From JAENVT01 sp040005915 (GTDB taxonomy: Bacteria > Actinomycetota > Acidimicrobiia > Acidimicrobiales > Ilumatobacteraceae): 21,832 nt of DNA. Location of the stretch: contig JBDTYA010000065.1 in NCBI GenBank assembly GCA_040005915.1, positions 1 through 21,832 of the forward strand. The letters are read 5' to 3'. A program made the translations under genes and the position numbers. Positions 7,496-14,296 of this stretch are shown here, piece after piece (within the stretch, counting starts at the first letter, position 1; every line of letters starts with the position of its first letter). Below the pieces are notes generated by a model. The model did no database searches and was not told the DNA's origin. It saw only the letters and a program-made list of their open reading frames with translations.

Positions 7496-8725
7496 TCAGC
7501 GGCGGAGGAGGGAGAGGAGCGTGTCGCTGGAGATGGTGTTGGCTCCAGCGGCGACGACATCGGAGATGATGGCCCGATCGTTTGTCACGACGACCACGTT
7601 CCGACCGACATCGGTGGTGCCCACCTCGGCTCGCAGCACGTCGTCCGCCGACACACCCGCAGGTGAATACGCGATCCGCACCTTGCGCCGCGTCGCCGAG
7701 TGAGCGCCCTCCACCGAGGCGCCGTCGAAGACGATCGTCATGCCGATGTTCCATCGCTTGGCCATGTTCTCGATTGTGAGGATGCACTGCTCGCGCTGCT
7801 GCTCGAGATCGAGTGTCGGCCAGCCGAGCTTGGCGACGTTGTACCCGTCGATCAGGATCACGACGCCCTTGACCCGCAACAGGAACTCGGCGCCCTCGGT
7901 CGTGTCGGTCAACACTCCGCCCGGCAGGCGGATCGCTTTGCGCCTGACGCGCGCCTGCCGGGCCGGTCGTGACGGAGCCGGACCCTCGTCGACCGGCGTG
8001 ATCCCATCGAGTGCCTCAGCGAGGAGTCGCACGATGTCGGTCGAGGCAGCCATGGCATCGTCGATCAGCAGCCGGACTGCGGCCGCGTCGACCGGCGGTG
8101 GCGCTGGAACGGTCGGCTCGGTCTGCACGAGGACCTTCCGCCGCACTTCGATCAACTCGGCCTCGACCCTGGAGAGCGACTGTGCCGTCGCGTGCTCGGT
8201 GCGCTGCGCGTGGCGGAGGCGCTTTCGTAGATCATCGGACTCGCCGCGCAGCCGATCGCGCTCGGCGCTCAACGCGGCCTTCGTGGCACGCTCGCGATCG
8301 AGTTCGGCGACCAGTCCCAACACCTCGGCGCGGGCTCGCGCCGCGGCCTCCTGTGCAGCGAGGCGACGTCGCTCCTCGCGCCGCAGCGCGGCGTCGTTGT
8401 CGACGACGGTCTGCGGCATCAGTTGGGCGATCGACTGCGGCCAGCCGCCCGGCCGTGACAGCCACAACACGCCGATCTCATCCATCAACTCGGCGGTGGC
8501 GACCGAGGCGAGCCGCCGCCGGAACTCGGGGTCACCCTCGACTGCCGCACGCACTTGGGCAAGAGCCGCCGGCGGCAGCTTGTGGAAGCGGAGGAAGCGT
8601 TTGAGCTCGACGGGGAACGGCAGTGGCGGGCGCAGCTTGGCCCCCGCCGCAGCGATGCCGACGGCGAACTCGAGCGCCGATCGCAGTGCCTCGTCAGGCA
8701 CGTCGAATGTGTTCTCGCCATTCAC
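7496..8725 (-). CDS. NYN-domain (YacP-like) putative ribonuclease with central coiled coil
   Basis: A 409-residue protein in three parts. The N-terminal helical region runs to about 105. A strongly charged coiled coil follows at about 112-200, rich in Arg, Glu and Ala. The C-terminal NYN/PIN-like domain spans about 288-409. In the last, ILIDGYNV (Asp293, Asn296), VFDG (Asp334), SADD (Asp361/362) and TNDR (Asp383) are the expected acidic metal-binding residues of YacP/Rae1-type nucleases. The fold predicts cleavage of RNA, perhaps on ribosomes as for B. subtilis Rae1, but the target is unknown. The start GTG 8725 has no ribosome site. A TACAGT -10 box ends 6 bases upstream (8732-8737), so the mRNA may be leaderless. 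It is divergent from the exonuclease/GIY-YIG gene across a region with two LexA boxes. Confidence 0.85.
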   Translation of the reverse strand: MNGENTFDVPDEALRSALEFAVGIAAAGAKLRPPLPFPVELKRFLRFHKLPPAALAQVRAAVEGDPEFRRRLASVATAELMDEIGVLWLSRPGGWPQSIAQLMPQTVVDNDAALRREERRRLAAQEAAARARAEVLGLVAELDRERATKAALSAERDRLRGESDDLRKRLRHAQRTEHATAQSLSRVEAELIEVRRKVLVQTEPTVPAPPPVDAAAVRLLIDDAMAASTDIVRLLAEALDGITPVDEGPAPSRPARQARVRRKAIRLPGGVLTDTTEGAEFLLRVKGVVILIDGYNVAKLGWPTLDLEQQREQCILTIENMAKRWNIGMTIVFDGASVEGAHSATRRKVRIAYSPAGVSADDVLRAEVGTTDVGRNVVVVTNDRAIISDVVAAGANTISSDTLLSLLRR

Positions 8726-8731
8726 GTGCCC

Positions 8732-8737
8732 ACTGTA
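8732..8737 (-). promoter_or_regulatory. Possible -10 box for the NYN gene (leaderless transcript)
   Basis: The minus strand reads TACAGT with only six bases between it and GTG 8725, so transcription would begin at or next to the start codon. No clear -35 box is visible at the normal distance. Confidence 0.4.
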
Positions 8738-8794
8738 CCGACCCGCCTTTCAGCGACGAGGAAGCTGCTGAGGAGCGCTGGGCACACCCCTCGA

Positions 8795-8810
8795 TCGAAC
8801 ACTCGTTCTT
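8795..8810. promoter_or_regulatory. LexA (SOS) box 1
   Basis: TCGAACACTCGTTCTT matches the actinobacterial/Gram-positive LexA operator pattern TCGAAC-N4-GTTCGA at 14 positions to the eye (all but the last two of the right arm are symmetric). It is the upstream member of a pair in the intergenic region between the NYN gene and the exonuclease gene. Confidence 0.75.
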
Positions 8811-8838
8811 GACTTCGAACACCCGTTCGTGGTGAACT
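8809..8838 (+). promoter_or_regulatory. Probable SOS-controlled promoter producing a leaderless mRNA
   Basis: A -35-like TTGACT (8809-8814), an 18-base spacer and a -10-like TGAACT (8833-8838) place the transcription start about 7 bases later, on the ATG at 8845. There is no ribosome site before this ATG, which agrees with leaderless translation, common in actinobacteria. The -10 is a weak match, so the promoter call is tentative. Confidence 0.5.
8815..8830. promoter_or_regulatory. LexA (SOS) box 2
   Basis: TCGAACACCCGTTCGT matches the LexA operator pattern except for the last base. It starts exactly 20 bases after box 1, about two helical turns, so both LexA dimers would lie on the same face. 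It sits within the spacer of the proposed promoter at 8809-8838, where binding would block RNA polymerase. Confidence 0.82.
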
Positions 8839-8844
8839 TCGGCG

Positions 8845-10533
8845 ATGCGCACAGCGGCCGGCGGGCAGCGGTCCTTCGATGACCTCGGCACTCCCCTCGC
8901 CGATGTCACGTTCTGTGTCCTCGACATCGAGACCACGGGCAGCGACCGTTCGACCGATCTCATCACCGAGATCGGAATGGTCAAGGTTCGCGCCGGAGAA
9001 TGCCTCGGCACTCTGCAGAGCCTCGTCAACCCGGGTCGGGCGATCCCACCGATGATCACGGTACTCACCGGCATCACCGAGTCGATGGTCGTTCGCGCCC
9101 CGCCGATCGAGGCCGTCCTGCCGACGATGATCGAATTCCTCGGCGGCGCCGTCGTCGTCGGCCACAACGTCGGGTTCGACATGGCGTTCATCAATGCTGC
9201 GCTCACCCGTCGGGGCGATCCAGAGATCACCAACCCCGTCATCGACACGTTGCCGTTGGCCCGCCGGCTCATCCGCGACGAGGTGCCCGACTGCCGGCTG
9301 GGCACGTTGGCATCGCGCTTCCGGCTCGACCACCGGCCCTCGCACCGAGCCCTCGACGACGCGCTGGCGACCACCGACCTGCTGCACTTCCTGCTCGAAC
9401 GTTCCGCGGGGCTCGGCGTGCTGGGGCTCGACGACCTCATCGCCCTGCCCCGCATCGGCTCCCATCCGCAGGCCGCCAAGTTGCGGATGACGGCCGCACT
9501 GCCGCGCACCCCCGGCGTCTACATGTTCCGTGGCGCAGGCGACAAGATCCTGTACGTCGGGAAGGCCACCAACCTCCGCCAACGGGTGCGCAGCTACTTC
9601 GGTTCCGACGACCGTCGCAAGGTCGGCACGCTGCTGCGCGAAGCGCAACGCATATCGCACGTCACGACACCCAACGTCATCGCCGCAGAGGTGTTGGAAC
9701 TGCGCTACATACAGCAGCTCGCGCCGCGGTACAACAAGGTGGGCACCACGCCGGAGAAATACCGATATGTGCGCCTCAGCACCGACGAGGCGTGGCCGCG
9801 GCTCTCCGTGGTCAACGAGGCGACGGCCGCCGGTGTGCACCTCGGCCCGTTGCCGTCGAAGGCCAGCGCCGACGCTGTTGTCGAGGCGCTGCAGTCCGTG
9901 TTCCCGCTGCGCCGTTGCACCACGCGGCTCGGCCGCACGTTCCAACCGCAGCCGACCGCGGTCTCGTGCACCCCGGCACAGCTCGGCGTGGCAATGTGCC
10001 CGTGCGCCGGCGCGGCCGACGCCAAGCAGTACGCCACGGCGGTCGTCAACACGGTGCAGGCAATGACCACATCTCCCGACCTCGTGATCGTCGCCCTGCA
10101 GGCACGGCTGACGGCACTGGCCGCCGAGCGTCGGTACGAAGAGGCGGCCCAGGTACGAGACCGGGCCATGGCCTTCTCCAACGCAATACGCCGCCAGCGT
10201 CTGACCGATCGGTTGCGGGAAGCCGGCGACGTCGGTCTGCAGGTCGGCGACACCACGCTCCACGTACGCAACGGCGTGCTGGTCGGCACGGCGCACGACG
10301 GTCAGATCGAGCTCGACCTGCCGATGGCGGCACCCGAAATGCCGCTGTTCTCCCCGCTGCTCCCCCGCCACGTCGTCGACGAGGTCCTCTGCCTGGCGCG
10401 AGCCTTCGATCGTCTGGCCCACCGGGTCACCGTTTTGTGGTGCGACGGGCGATGGCAGTGGCCGATCGACGCCGTGCCGGAGATCGTCGGGCGCACACCG
10501 TCGGCCGCAGCCGACCCGGGGGTAGCCGCGTGA
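8845..10533 (+). CDS. DEDDh 3'-5' exonuclease (DnaQ-type) fused to UvrC-like GIY-YIG domain
   Basis: A 562-residue fusion. The N-terminus is a DnaQ-like exonuclease with LDIETTG (Asp27, Glu29), GHNVGFD (Asp112), and SHRALDD (His167, Asp171/172), so all DEDDh residues are present. From about 215 a GIY-YIG nuclease begins (GVYMF, then ILYVGKATNLRQRVRSYF, Tyr237/Gly239/Lys240, Arg248). It is followed by a UvrC-type cysteine cluster (Cys358, 375, 385, 387 with CPC) and a UVR motif (RLTALAAERRYEEAAQVRD, about 421-439). The C-terminal RNase H-like and HhH domains of true UvrC are absent. The same fusion occurs in mycobacteria (Rv2191, from memory) and resembles Cho-like repair nucleases. Two LexA boxes lie just upstream, so it is very likely DNA-damage induced. 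It converges with thrB with only 6 bases between. Confidence 0.93.
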   Translation: MRTAAGGQRSFDDLGTPLADVTFCVLDIETTGSDRSTDLITEIGMVKVRAGECLGTLQSLVNPGRAIPPMITVLTGITESMVVRAPPIEAVLPTMIEFLGGAVVVGHNVGFDMAFINAALTRRGDPEITNPVIDTLPLARRLIRDEVPDCRLGTLASRFRLDHRPSHRALDDALATTDLLHFLLERSAGLGVLGLDDLIALPRIGSHPQAAKLRMTAALPRTPGVYMFRGAGDKILYVGKATNLRQRVRSYFGSDDRRKVGTLLREAQRISHVTTPNVIAAEVLELRYIQQLAPRYNKVGTTPEKYRYVRLSTDEAWPRLSVVNEATAAGVHLGPLPSKASADAVVEALQSVFPLRRCTTRLGRTFQPQPTAVSCTPAQLGVAMCPCAGAADAKQYATAVVNTVQAMTTSPDLVIVALQARLTALAAERRYEEAAQVRDRAMAFSNAIRRQRLTDRLREAGDVGLQVGDTTLHVRNGVLVGTAHDGQIELDLPMAAPEMPLFSPLLPRHVVDEVLCLARAFDRLAHRVTVLWCDGRWQWPIDAVPEIVGRTPSAAADPGVAA

Positions 10534-10539
10534 CGCGGC

Positions 10540-11379
10540 CTAGTCGTCGGGCTCGATCACAGCGCCGCCGTGATCGATTCGCAGCACCTTGGTGTGGCCG
10601 TCGTCGGGCATGTTGGCGGCCAGTTCATCGGCATCGTCGAACGGACACATCGCTGCCACCGTCGGGCCGGAACCCGACAGCCACGAGCACCACGCGCCGG
10701 CTTCCAGAGCGGTGTCGAGTGCGACCTTCGACGGCTCGACCGCGGCGAGGCGGCGATCCTGGTGCAACCGGTCCTGGGTCGCGCTGCGGAGCGCCTCGGT
10801 GTCGCCCGCAGCGAGCGCGGCGACAAGCAGGGCTACCCGGCCGATGTTGAAGACAGCGGTCTCCAACGGCACCTCACTGCCCAACTTCGTCCGCGACTCG
10901 TCGGTCGAAGTGGAGTACGACGGGATCCACACCACGATCGCCGGGTCGAACGCCATCGGGATCCGAACGGCCCGGCCGTCGGCCGTGGCGACGATCCCGC
11001 CGAACAGCGACGCGGCGACGTTGTCGGCGTGACCTTCGAGCTGCGAAGCCAGAGCGAGCATCTCGGGTGAGCGGGCGGCCATTTCGTCGGGGTCCGCTCC
11101 GTGCTGCTGGGCGTGGGCGGCGACGATCCCGGCCACACGCACCGCCCCACTGAAGCCGAGCCCGCGACCGACCGGGATCGGCGAGCACATCCACAGGTCA
11201 CCCTCGCCGCCGGCACGCCGGAACGCCACGGTGGCCGGGTGGTACTGATCGATCTGTTGGGCGCCGGGGCGCACCTCCCCCTCGATCACACCGGCCTCGG
11301 CATACAGCGACAACGCCATCCCCAGGGTGTCGAAGCCCGGGCCCAGGTTCGCCGACGAGGCCGGCACGCGGACGATCAC
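10540..11379 (-). CDS. thrB: Homoserine kinase
   Basis: A GHMP-family kinase of 279 residues from GTG 11379, slightly shorter than most ThrB proteins. It shows VPASSANLGPGFDTLG (5-20), the ATP loop PVGRGLGFSGA (70-79), EGHADN (115-120), QDRLHQ (202-207) and SGSGPT (235-240). These are the ThrB set, with EGHADN and QDRLHQ separating it from other GHMP kinases. It phosphorylates homoserine on the route to threonine. The ATP loop usually reads GLGSSAA; here it is GLGFSGA, so one serine of the loop is replaced by Phe. The start overlaps the trpD stop by four bases, which implies coupled translation. No hom or thrC is in the window. Confidence 0.9.
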   Translation of the reverse strand: MIVRVPASSANLGPGFDTLGMALSLYAEAGVIEGEVRPGAQQIDQYHPATVAFRRAGGEGDLWMCSPIPVGRGLGFSGAVRVAGIVAAHAQQHGADPDEMAARSPEMLALASQLEGHADNVAASLFGGIVATADGRAVRIPMAFDPAIVVWIPSYSTSTDESRTKLGSEVPLETAVFNIGRVALLVAALAAGDTEALRSATQDRLHQDRRLAAVEPSKVALDTALEAGAWCSWLSGSGPTVAAMCPFDDADELAANMPDDGHTKVLRIDHGGAVIEPDD

Positions 11380-12446
11380 GATTGGTCGGCCTGCAGATCG
11401 GCTGAGACGGCTTGCGATTCGTGGACCCACCGATCGAGCGTGCGTGCTGCATGCCCTTCGTCGATCGACGAGCCGGCGATGAGGACCCCCTCCTCCAAGG
11501 ACTCGGCCGCCCCTGCGACGACCAGGCCGGCAGCGGCGTTGAGCACGACGATGTTGCGGTGCGCGCCGTGCTCGCCCTTCAGGACCCGACGCACGACCTC
11601 GGCATTCTGCGGTGGCGTGCCGCCGACCAGCTCGTCGGTGATGGCGGGAGCGAAACCGAGCTCCACCGGGTCGACGACGAACGTGCGGACATTGTCGTTG
11701 TCGAGCGCGAGGACGGTGGACGGGCCGGTGGTGGTCAGCTCGTCGAGGCCGCCGCCGTGCACGACCCATGCCCGCTCGGAACCGTGCAGGCGCAACGACG
11801 CCAGCATCCGTTCGGCGACTGCGGGGTTGGCGACACCGATCAACTGTCTGCGGACACGGCCGGGGTTGGCCATCGGCCCGAGCAGGTTGAAGACGGTGGC
11901 AATCCCGATCTCGCGCCGGCTGGGTGCGGCGAATCGGAAGGCAGGATGAAACGTCGGCGCCAGACAGAACCCGATGCCCACCTCTTCGATGCAACGCAGC
12001 ACGCCCTGCGGCGACAGCTCGATGGCGACGCCCAGTTCTTCGAGCACGTCGGCAGAACCACACTGCGACGATGCGGCCCGGGCGCCGTGCTTGCACACGG
12101 GTACGCCGGCCCCGGCGACCACGATTGCGGCCATGGTGCTGACGTTTATGGAGTGGCTGCGATCACCACCGGTGCCGACGATGTCGACCGCCCGCGACCG
12201 CAGGGCCTCGCTCAAGGGCACCAGCGAGGCGGCGGCGAGCACGGCATCGAGCAATCCGCTGAGCTCCTCGGGGGTTTCCCCCTTGGCGCGCAATGCGACC
12301 ACGAACCCGATGAGTTGGGCCGGAGTGGCGTCACCCGACAGGATCGTGGCCATCGCCGCCCGGGCGTGAGCAGCGGGCAGGTCGCGACCTTCGACCAACT
12401 CGGTCAAGAGCGCGGGCCAGCCGCCCAGGGCCTCGAGTTCGTTCAT
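11376..12446 (-). CDS. trpD: Anthranilate phosphoribosyltransferase
   Basis: A 356-residue protein from ATG 12446. It has the helical N-terminal dimer domain, the PRPP loop GTGGDRSHSINVST (91-104), the KHGARAASSQCGSADVLEELG block (119-139) and the NLLGPMANPGRVRRQLIGV region, all standard for TrpD. It transfers phosphoribose from PRPP to anthranilate in tryptophan synthesis. Catalytic residues look intact. It lies between whiB (9 bases upstream) and thrB (4-base overlap), away from other trp genes. A detached trpD next to the exonuclease/GIY-YIG gene is also the arrangement in M. tuberculosis (Rv2191-Rv2192c), from memory. No convincing ribosome site precedes the ATG, so coupling to whiB translation is likely. 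Confidence 0.96.
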   Translation of the reverse strand: MNELEALGGWPALLTELVEGRDLPAAHARAAMATILSGDATPAQLIGFVVALRAKGETPEELSGLLDAVLAAASLVPLSEALRSRAVDIVGTGGDRSHSINVSTMAAIVVAGAGVPVCKHGARAASSQCGSADVLEELGVAIELSPQGVLRCIEEVGIGFCLAPTFHPAFRFAAPSRREIGIATVFNLLGPMANPGRVRRQLIGVANPAVAERMLASLRLHGSERAWVVHGGGLDELTTTGPSTVLALDNDNVRTFVVDPVELGFAPAITDELVGGTPPQNAEVVRRVLKGEHGAHRNIVVLNAAAGLVVAGAAESLEEGVLIAGSSIDEGHAARTLDRWVHESQAVSADLQADQS

Positions 12447-12455
12447 CGGTTCAGG

Positions 12456-12695
12456 CTATGCGGTGCGGCGGCGTTGGCGGATCATCCGTCGGCGCTCGCG
12501 TTCCGTTGCCCCACCCCAGATTCCGGACTTCTCTCTTGCTTGCAGGGCGTGCTCGAGGCAGGCGATGCGAACATCGCATCCGGCACAGACCGACTTCGCC
12601 TCCAGTGCCAGATCGTCGTCGTCGGGATAGAACATGACTGCTTCTAGCCCCCGACAAGCCCCCAACTCTCGCCATACGATCTCTCTGACCGTCAC
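12456..12695 (-). CDS. WhiB-family iron-sulfur transcriptional regulator
   Basis: The 79-residue form starting at GTG 12695 is chosen because AGGAGA lies 9 bases upstream; a longer frame to 12737 reads through that ribosome site. The four cluster cysteines are Cys14 (GACRG), Cys37, Cys40 and Cys46 (CAGCDVRIAC), followed by the GIWGG turn (58-62) and a basic Arg-rich tail (67-77). This is the complete WhiB layout: a 4Fe-4S cluster that binds the principal sigma factor and senses redox or NO, with DNA contact by the basic tail. WhiB proteins are restricted to Actinomycetota and their phages. Which WhiB subgroup it belongs to cannot be decided by eye. It is the first gene of a unit with trpD and thrB. 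Confidence 0.93.
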   Translation of the reverse strand: MTVREIVWRELGACRGLEAVMFYPDDDDLALEAKSVCAGCDVRIACLEHALQAREKSGIWGGATERERRRMIRQRRRTA

Positions 12696-12704
12696 GACTG
12701 ATGT

Positions 12705-12710
12705 TCTCCT
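12705..12710 (-). promoter_or_regulatory. Ribosome binding site deciding the whiB start
   Basis: The minus strand reads AGGAGA, a strong Shine-Dalgarno match, with a 9-base spacer to GTG 12695. It lies inside the longer in-frame extension, which argues against the upstream start. The remaining 12711-12901 holds the whiB promoter region; I see no box pair there that I would call. Confidence 0.7.
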
Positions 12711-12901
12711 GAGTTTGGCCCGCTGACGGTAGATCACCGTTCAGCGCGCGTGAATCTAGGTTCAGTTGGGCCGCTTTGACTAGGGGCATCTTCAGGAATT
12801 TGTCAGGAGTGTGTAACAGTTCTGCGCGATCCGTCGCCGCCACGCTCGCCGCGAGGTCATGGAAAGTGCTTCGGACCACCCCCGGCCGCCTGGCAGCGAA
12901 G

Positions 12902-14218
12902 TCAGCGAGGAGCGACCTCTTCGCTGATCCCGTACGCACGGGCGATCAGTTGCAGCGGATGCACCGGTTGCTCGCCGGTCTGCTCGGCGATGGCCGTATT
13001 GGCCAGATGGCAGTCGCCGGCGATCACCTCACCATCGGCCTGACGGACGAGGCCGGCGAGCTTCTCGGCGATCGGCAGGCTGATCTCGTCGTTCTTGGCG
13101 CGCATGCCCCACAGTGCGCCCATGCCGCTGCACTGCTGCACCACGGTCACCCTCGCTCCGGTGAGCTTGATGAGGTCGCGGCTCTTCAGGCCGACGTTCT
13201 GGGCCAGCAGGTGGCACGGGGTGTGGTACGTCACGGTTTCCGGCACATGGCCGGCGAAGTCGGTGTCGAGGGTGGTGCCGTCGGCCTTGTGGACGCGCAT
13301 GAGGTACTCGGCGGCGTCGTAGGTGTGCTCGGCGACCAACTGCGCATCGGGTCCGCCCACGTAATCGACGTAGTCCTTCTTCAGGATGTAGCCGCACGTC
13401 GGCTGGGGCACCACGATGTCGTTGCCACGTCGTACCGAGGTGGCGAGGGCCTTGACGTTCTTCCTGGCGACCCTAGTGAACTGTTCGACGTCGCCGCTGT
13501 ACAGCCACAGCGCGCCGCAGCAGGTGGTGTCGTCGGCAAGGGCGCATTCGATCCCGTTGCGTTCATAGACCTTCACCAGGTCGTGGCCGATCGAGGGCTG
13601 TTGATACTCGACCAGACAGGTGGGGAACACCGCGACGCGGCCCTGACGCTGGGCGATGCGGACGCGCGGTCGGCGCTTGAACCACGTCGTGAACCGCTGG
13701 CGCGCATACGGCGCGAGCAGGCGCACGCTCGAGACCCCGGTGACCGCTTCCAGCGCCTTGCGCACCGGTGAGCCGGGCTTGTTGCCGAGCACCTTGTTGA
13801 CGAACGGCGCGGTCAGTGACGCGGCCTTGCCGAGCACGTCGGTATGACCCATGAGGGTGTCGGTCACCCGATCGCGAATGGTGACCTGGGAGTTGGCGTG
13901 GCGCATGGCGTCGACGCGTAGCATCAGCCGCGGGAAGTCGATCGCCAACACGCTCGACCCGGGGGTGTACGGGCAGTTGACGTGGCACAGCTTGCACTGG
14001 AAGCACTCGTCGACGACCTGGTCCTGCTGGGCCGGGGTCAACCGGCCCGCGTCGTGGTCGTCGTGCCGATCGATCATCTCGAACAGCGTCGGGAAGGATG
14101 CGCAGAGGTCGAAGCACAGGCGACAGCCTTGGCACACGTCGAAGACCCGGGTCATCTCGTTGCGGACATCGGCCTCGTTGTAATACTTCGCGCTCTTTGG
14201 ATCGTAGGTGATGGTCAT
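12902..14218 (-). CDS. GlpC/HdrD-like (Fe-S)-binding oxidoreductase subunit
   Basis: A 438-residue protein from ATG 14218; in-frame sequence upstream to 14278 is Arg-rich and looks non-coding. It has two ferredoxin-type 4Fe-4S motifs, CQGCRLCFDLC (Cys29, 32, 35, 39) and CFQCKLCHVNC (72, 75, 78, 82). Two CCG-type domains follow: Cys201 with CCGALW (233-234), and CHLLAQ (Cys335) with CSGMGALW (363). This is the layout of GlpC and HdrD, which pass electrons from a flavoprotein dehydrogenase to the quinone pool or a thiol acceptor. The second CCG signature has Ser for one Cys. Its gene is divergent from glpD, 78 bases apart, so it could serve glycerol-3-phosphate oxidation. That link is positional; a lactate or other 2-hydroxyacid oxidase partner is also possible. 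Confidence 0.82.
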   Translation of the reverse strand: MTITYDPKSAKYYNEADVRNEMTRVFDVCQGCRLCFDLCASFPTLFEMIDRHDDHDAGRLTPAQQDQVVDECFQCKLCHVNCPYTPGSSVLAIDFPRLMLRVDAMRHANSQVTIRDRVTDTLMGHTDVLGKAASLTAPFVNKVLGNKPGSPVRKALEAVTGVSSVRLLAPYARQRFTTWFKRRPRVRIAQRQGRVAVFPTCLVEYQQPSIGHDLVKVYERNGIECALADDTTCCGALWLYSGDVEQFTRVARKNVKALATSVRRGNDIVVPQPTCGYILKKDYVDYVGGPDAQLVAEHTYDAAEYLMRVHKADGTTLDTDFAGHVPETVTYHTPCHLLAQNVGLKSRDLIKLTGARVTVVQQCSGMGALWGMRAKNDEISLPIAEKLAGLVRQADGEVIAGDCHLANTAIAEQTGEQPVHPLQLIARAYGISEEVAPR

Positions 14219-14282
14219 GCGGGGGTCCGGCCATCGTAGGAGACAGCGCGCCGAGCGGGCACTTCGCCGCCGCAGCAATCCC

Positions 14283-14288
14283 TAGGAT
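14283..14288 (+). promoter_or_regulatory. Possible -10 box for glpD
   Basis: TAGGAT lies 8 bases before ATG 14297, so transcription would start within about two bases of the start codon. No ribosome site is present, consistent with a leaderless mRNA. No convincing -35 box is seen. On the opposite strand TACGAT stands about 14 bases before the GlpC-like start. Confidence 0.35.
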
Positions 14289-14296
14289 GGTCTCCG

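Noticed and set aside
8722..10422. 566-residue minus-strand ORF
   Set aside because: Antisense to the DnaQ/GIY-YIG gene; composition is His/Arg/Gly-rich and no domain is visible.
9000..10850. 616-residue plus-strand ORF in another frame
   Set aside because: Frame-shifted shadow of the nuclease gene, extremely Arg-rich, and it runs on antisense to thrB.
11412..12647. 411-residue plus-strand ORF
   Set aside because: Antisense to trpD and whiB, both of which are certain.
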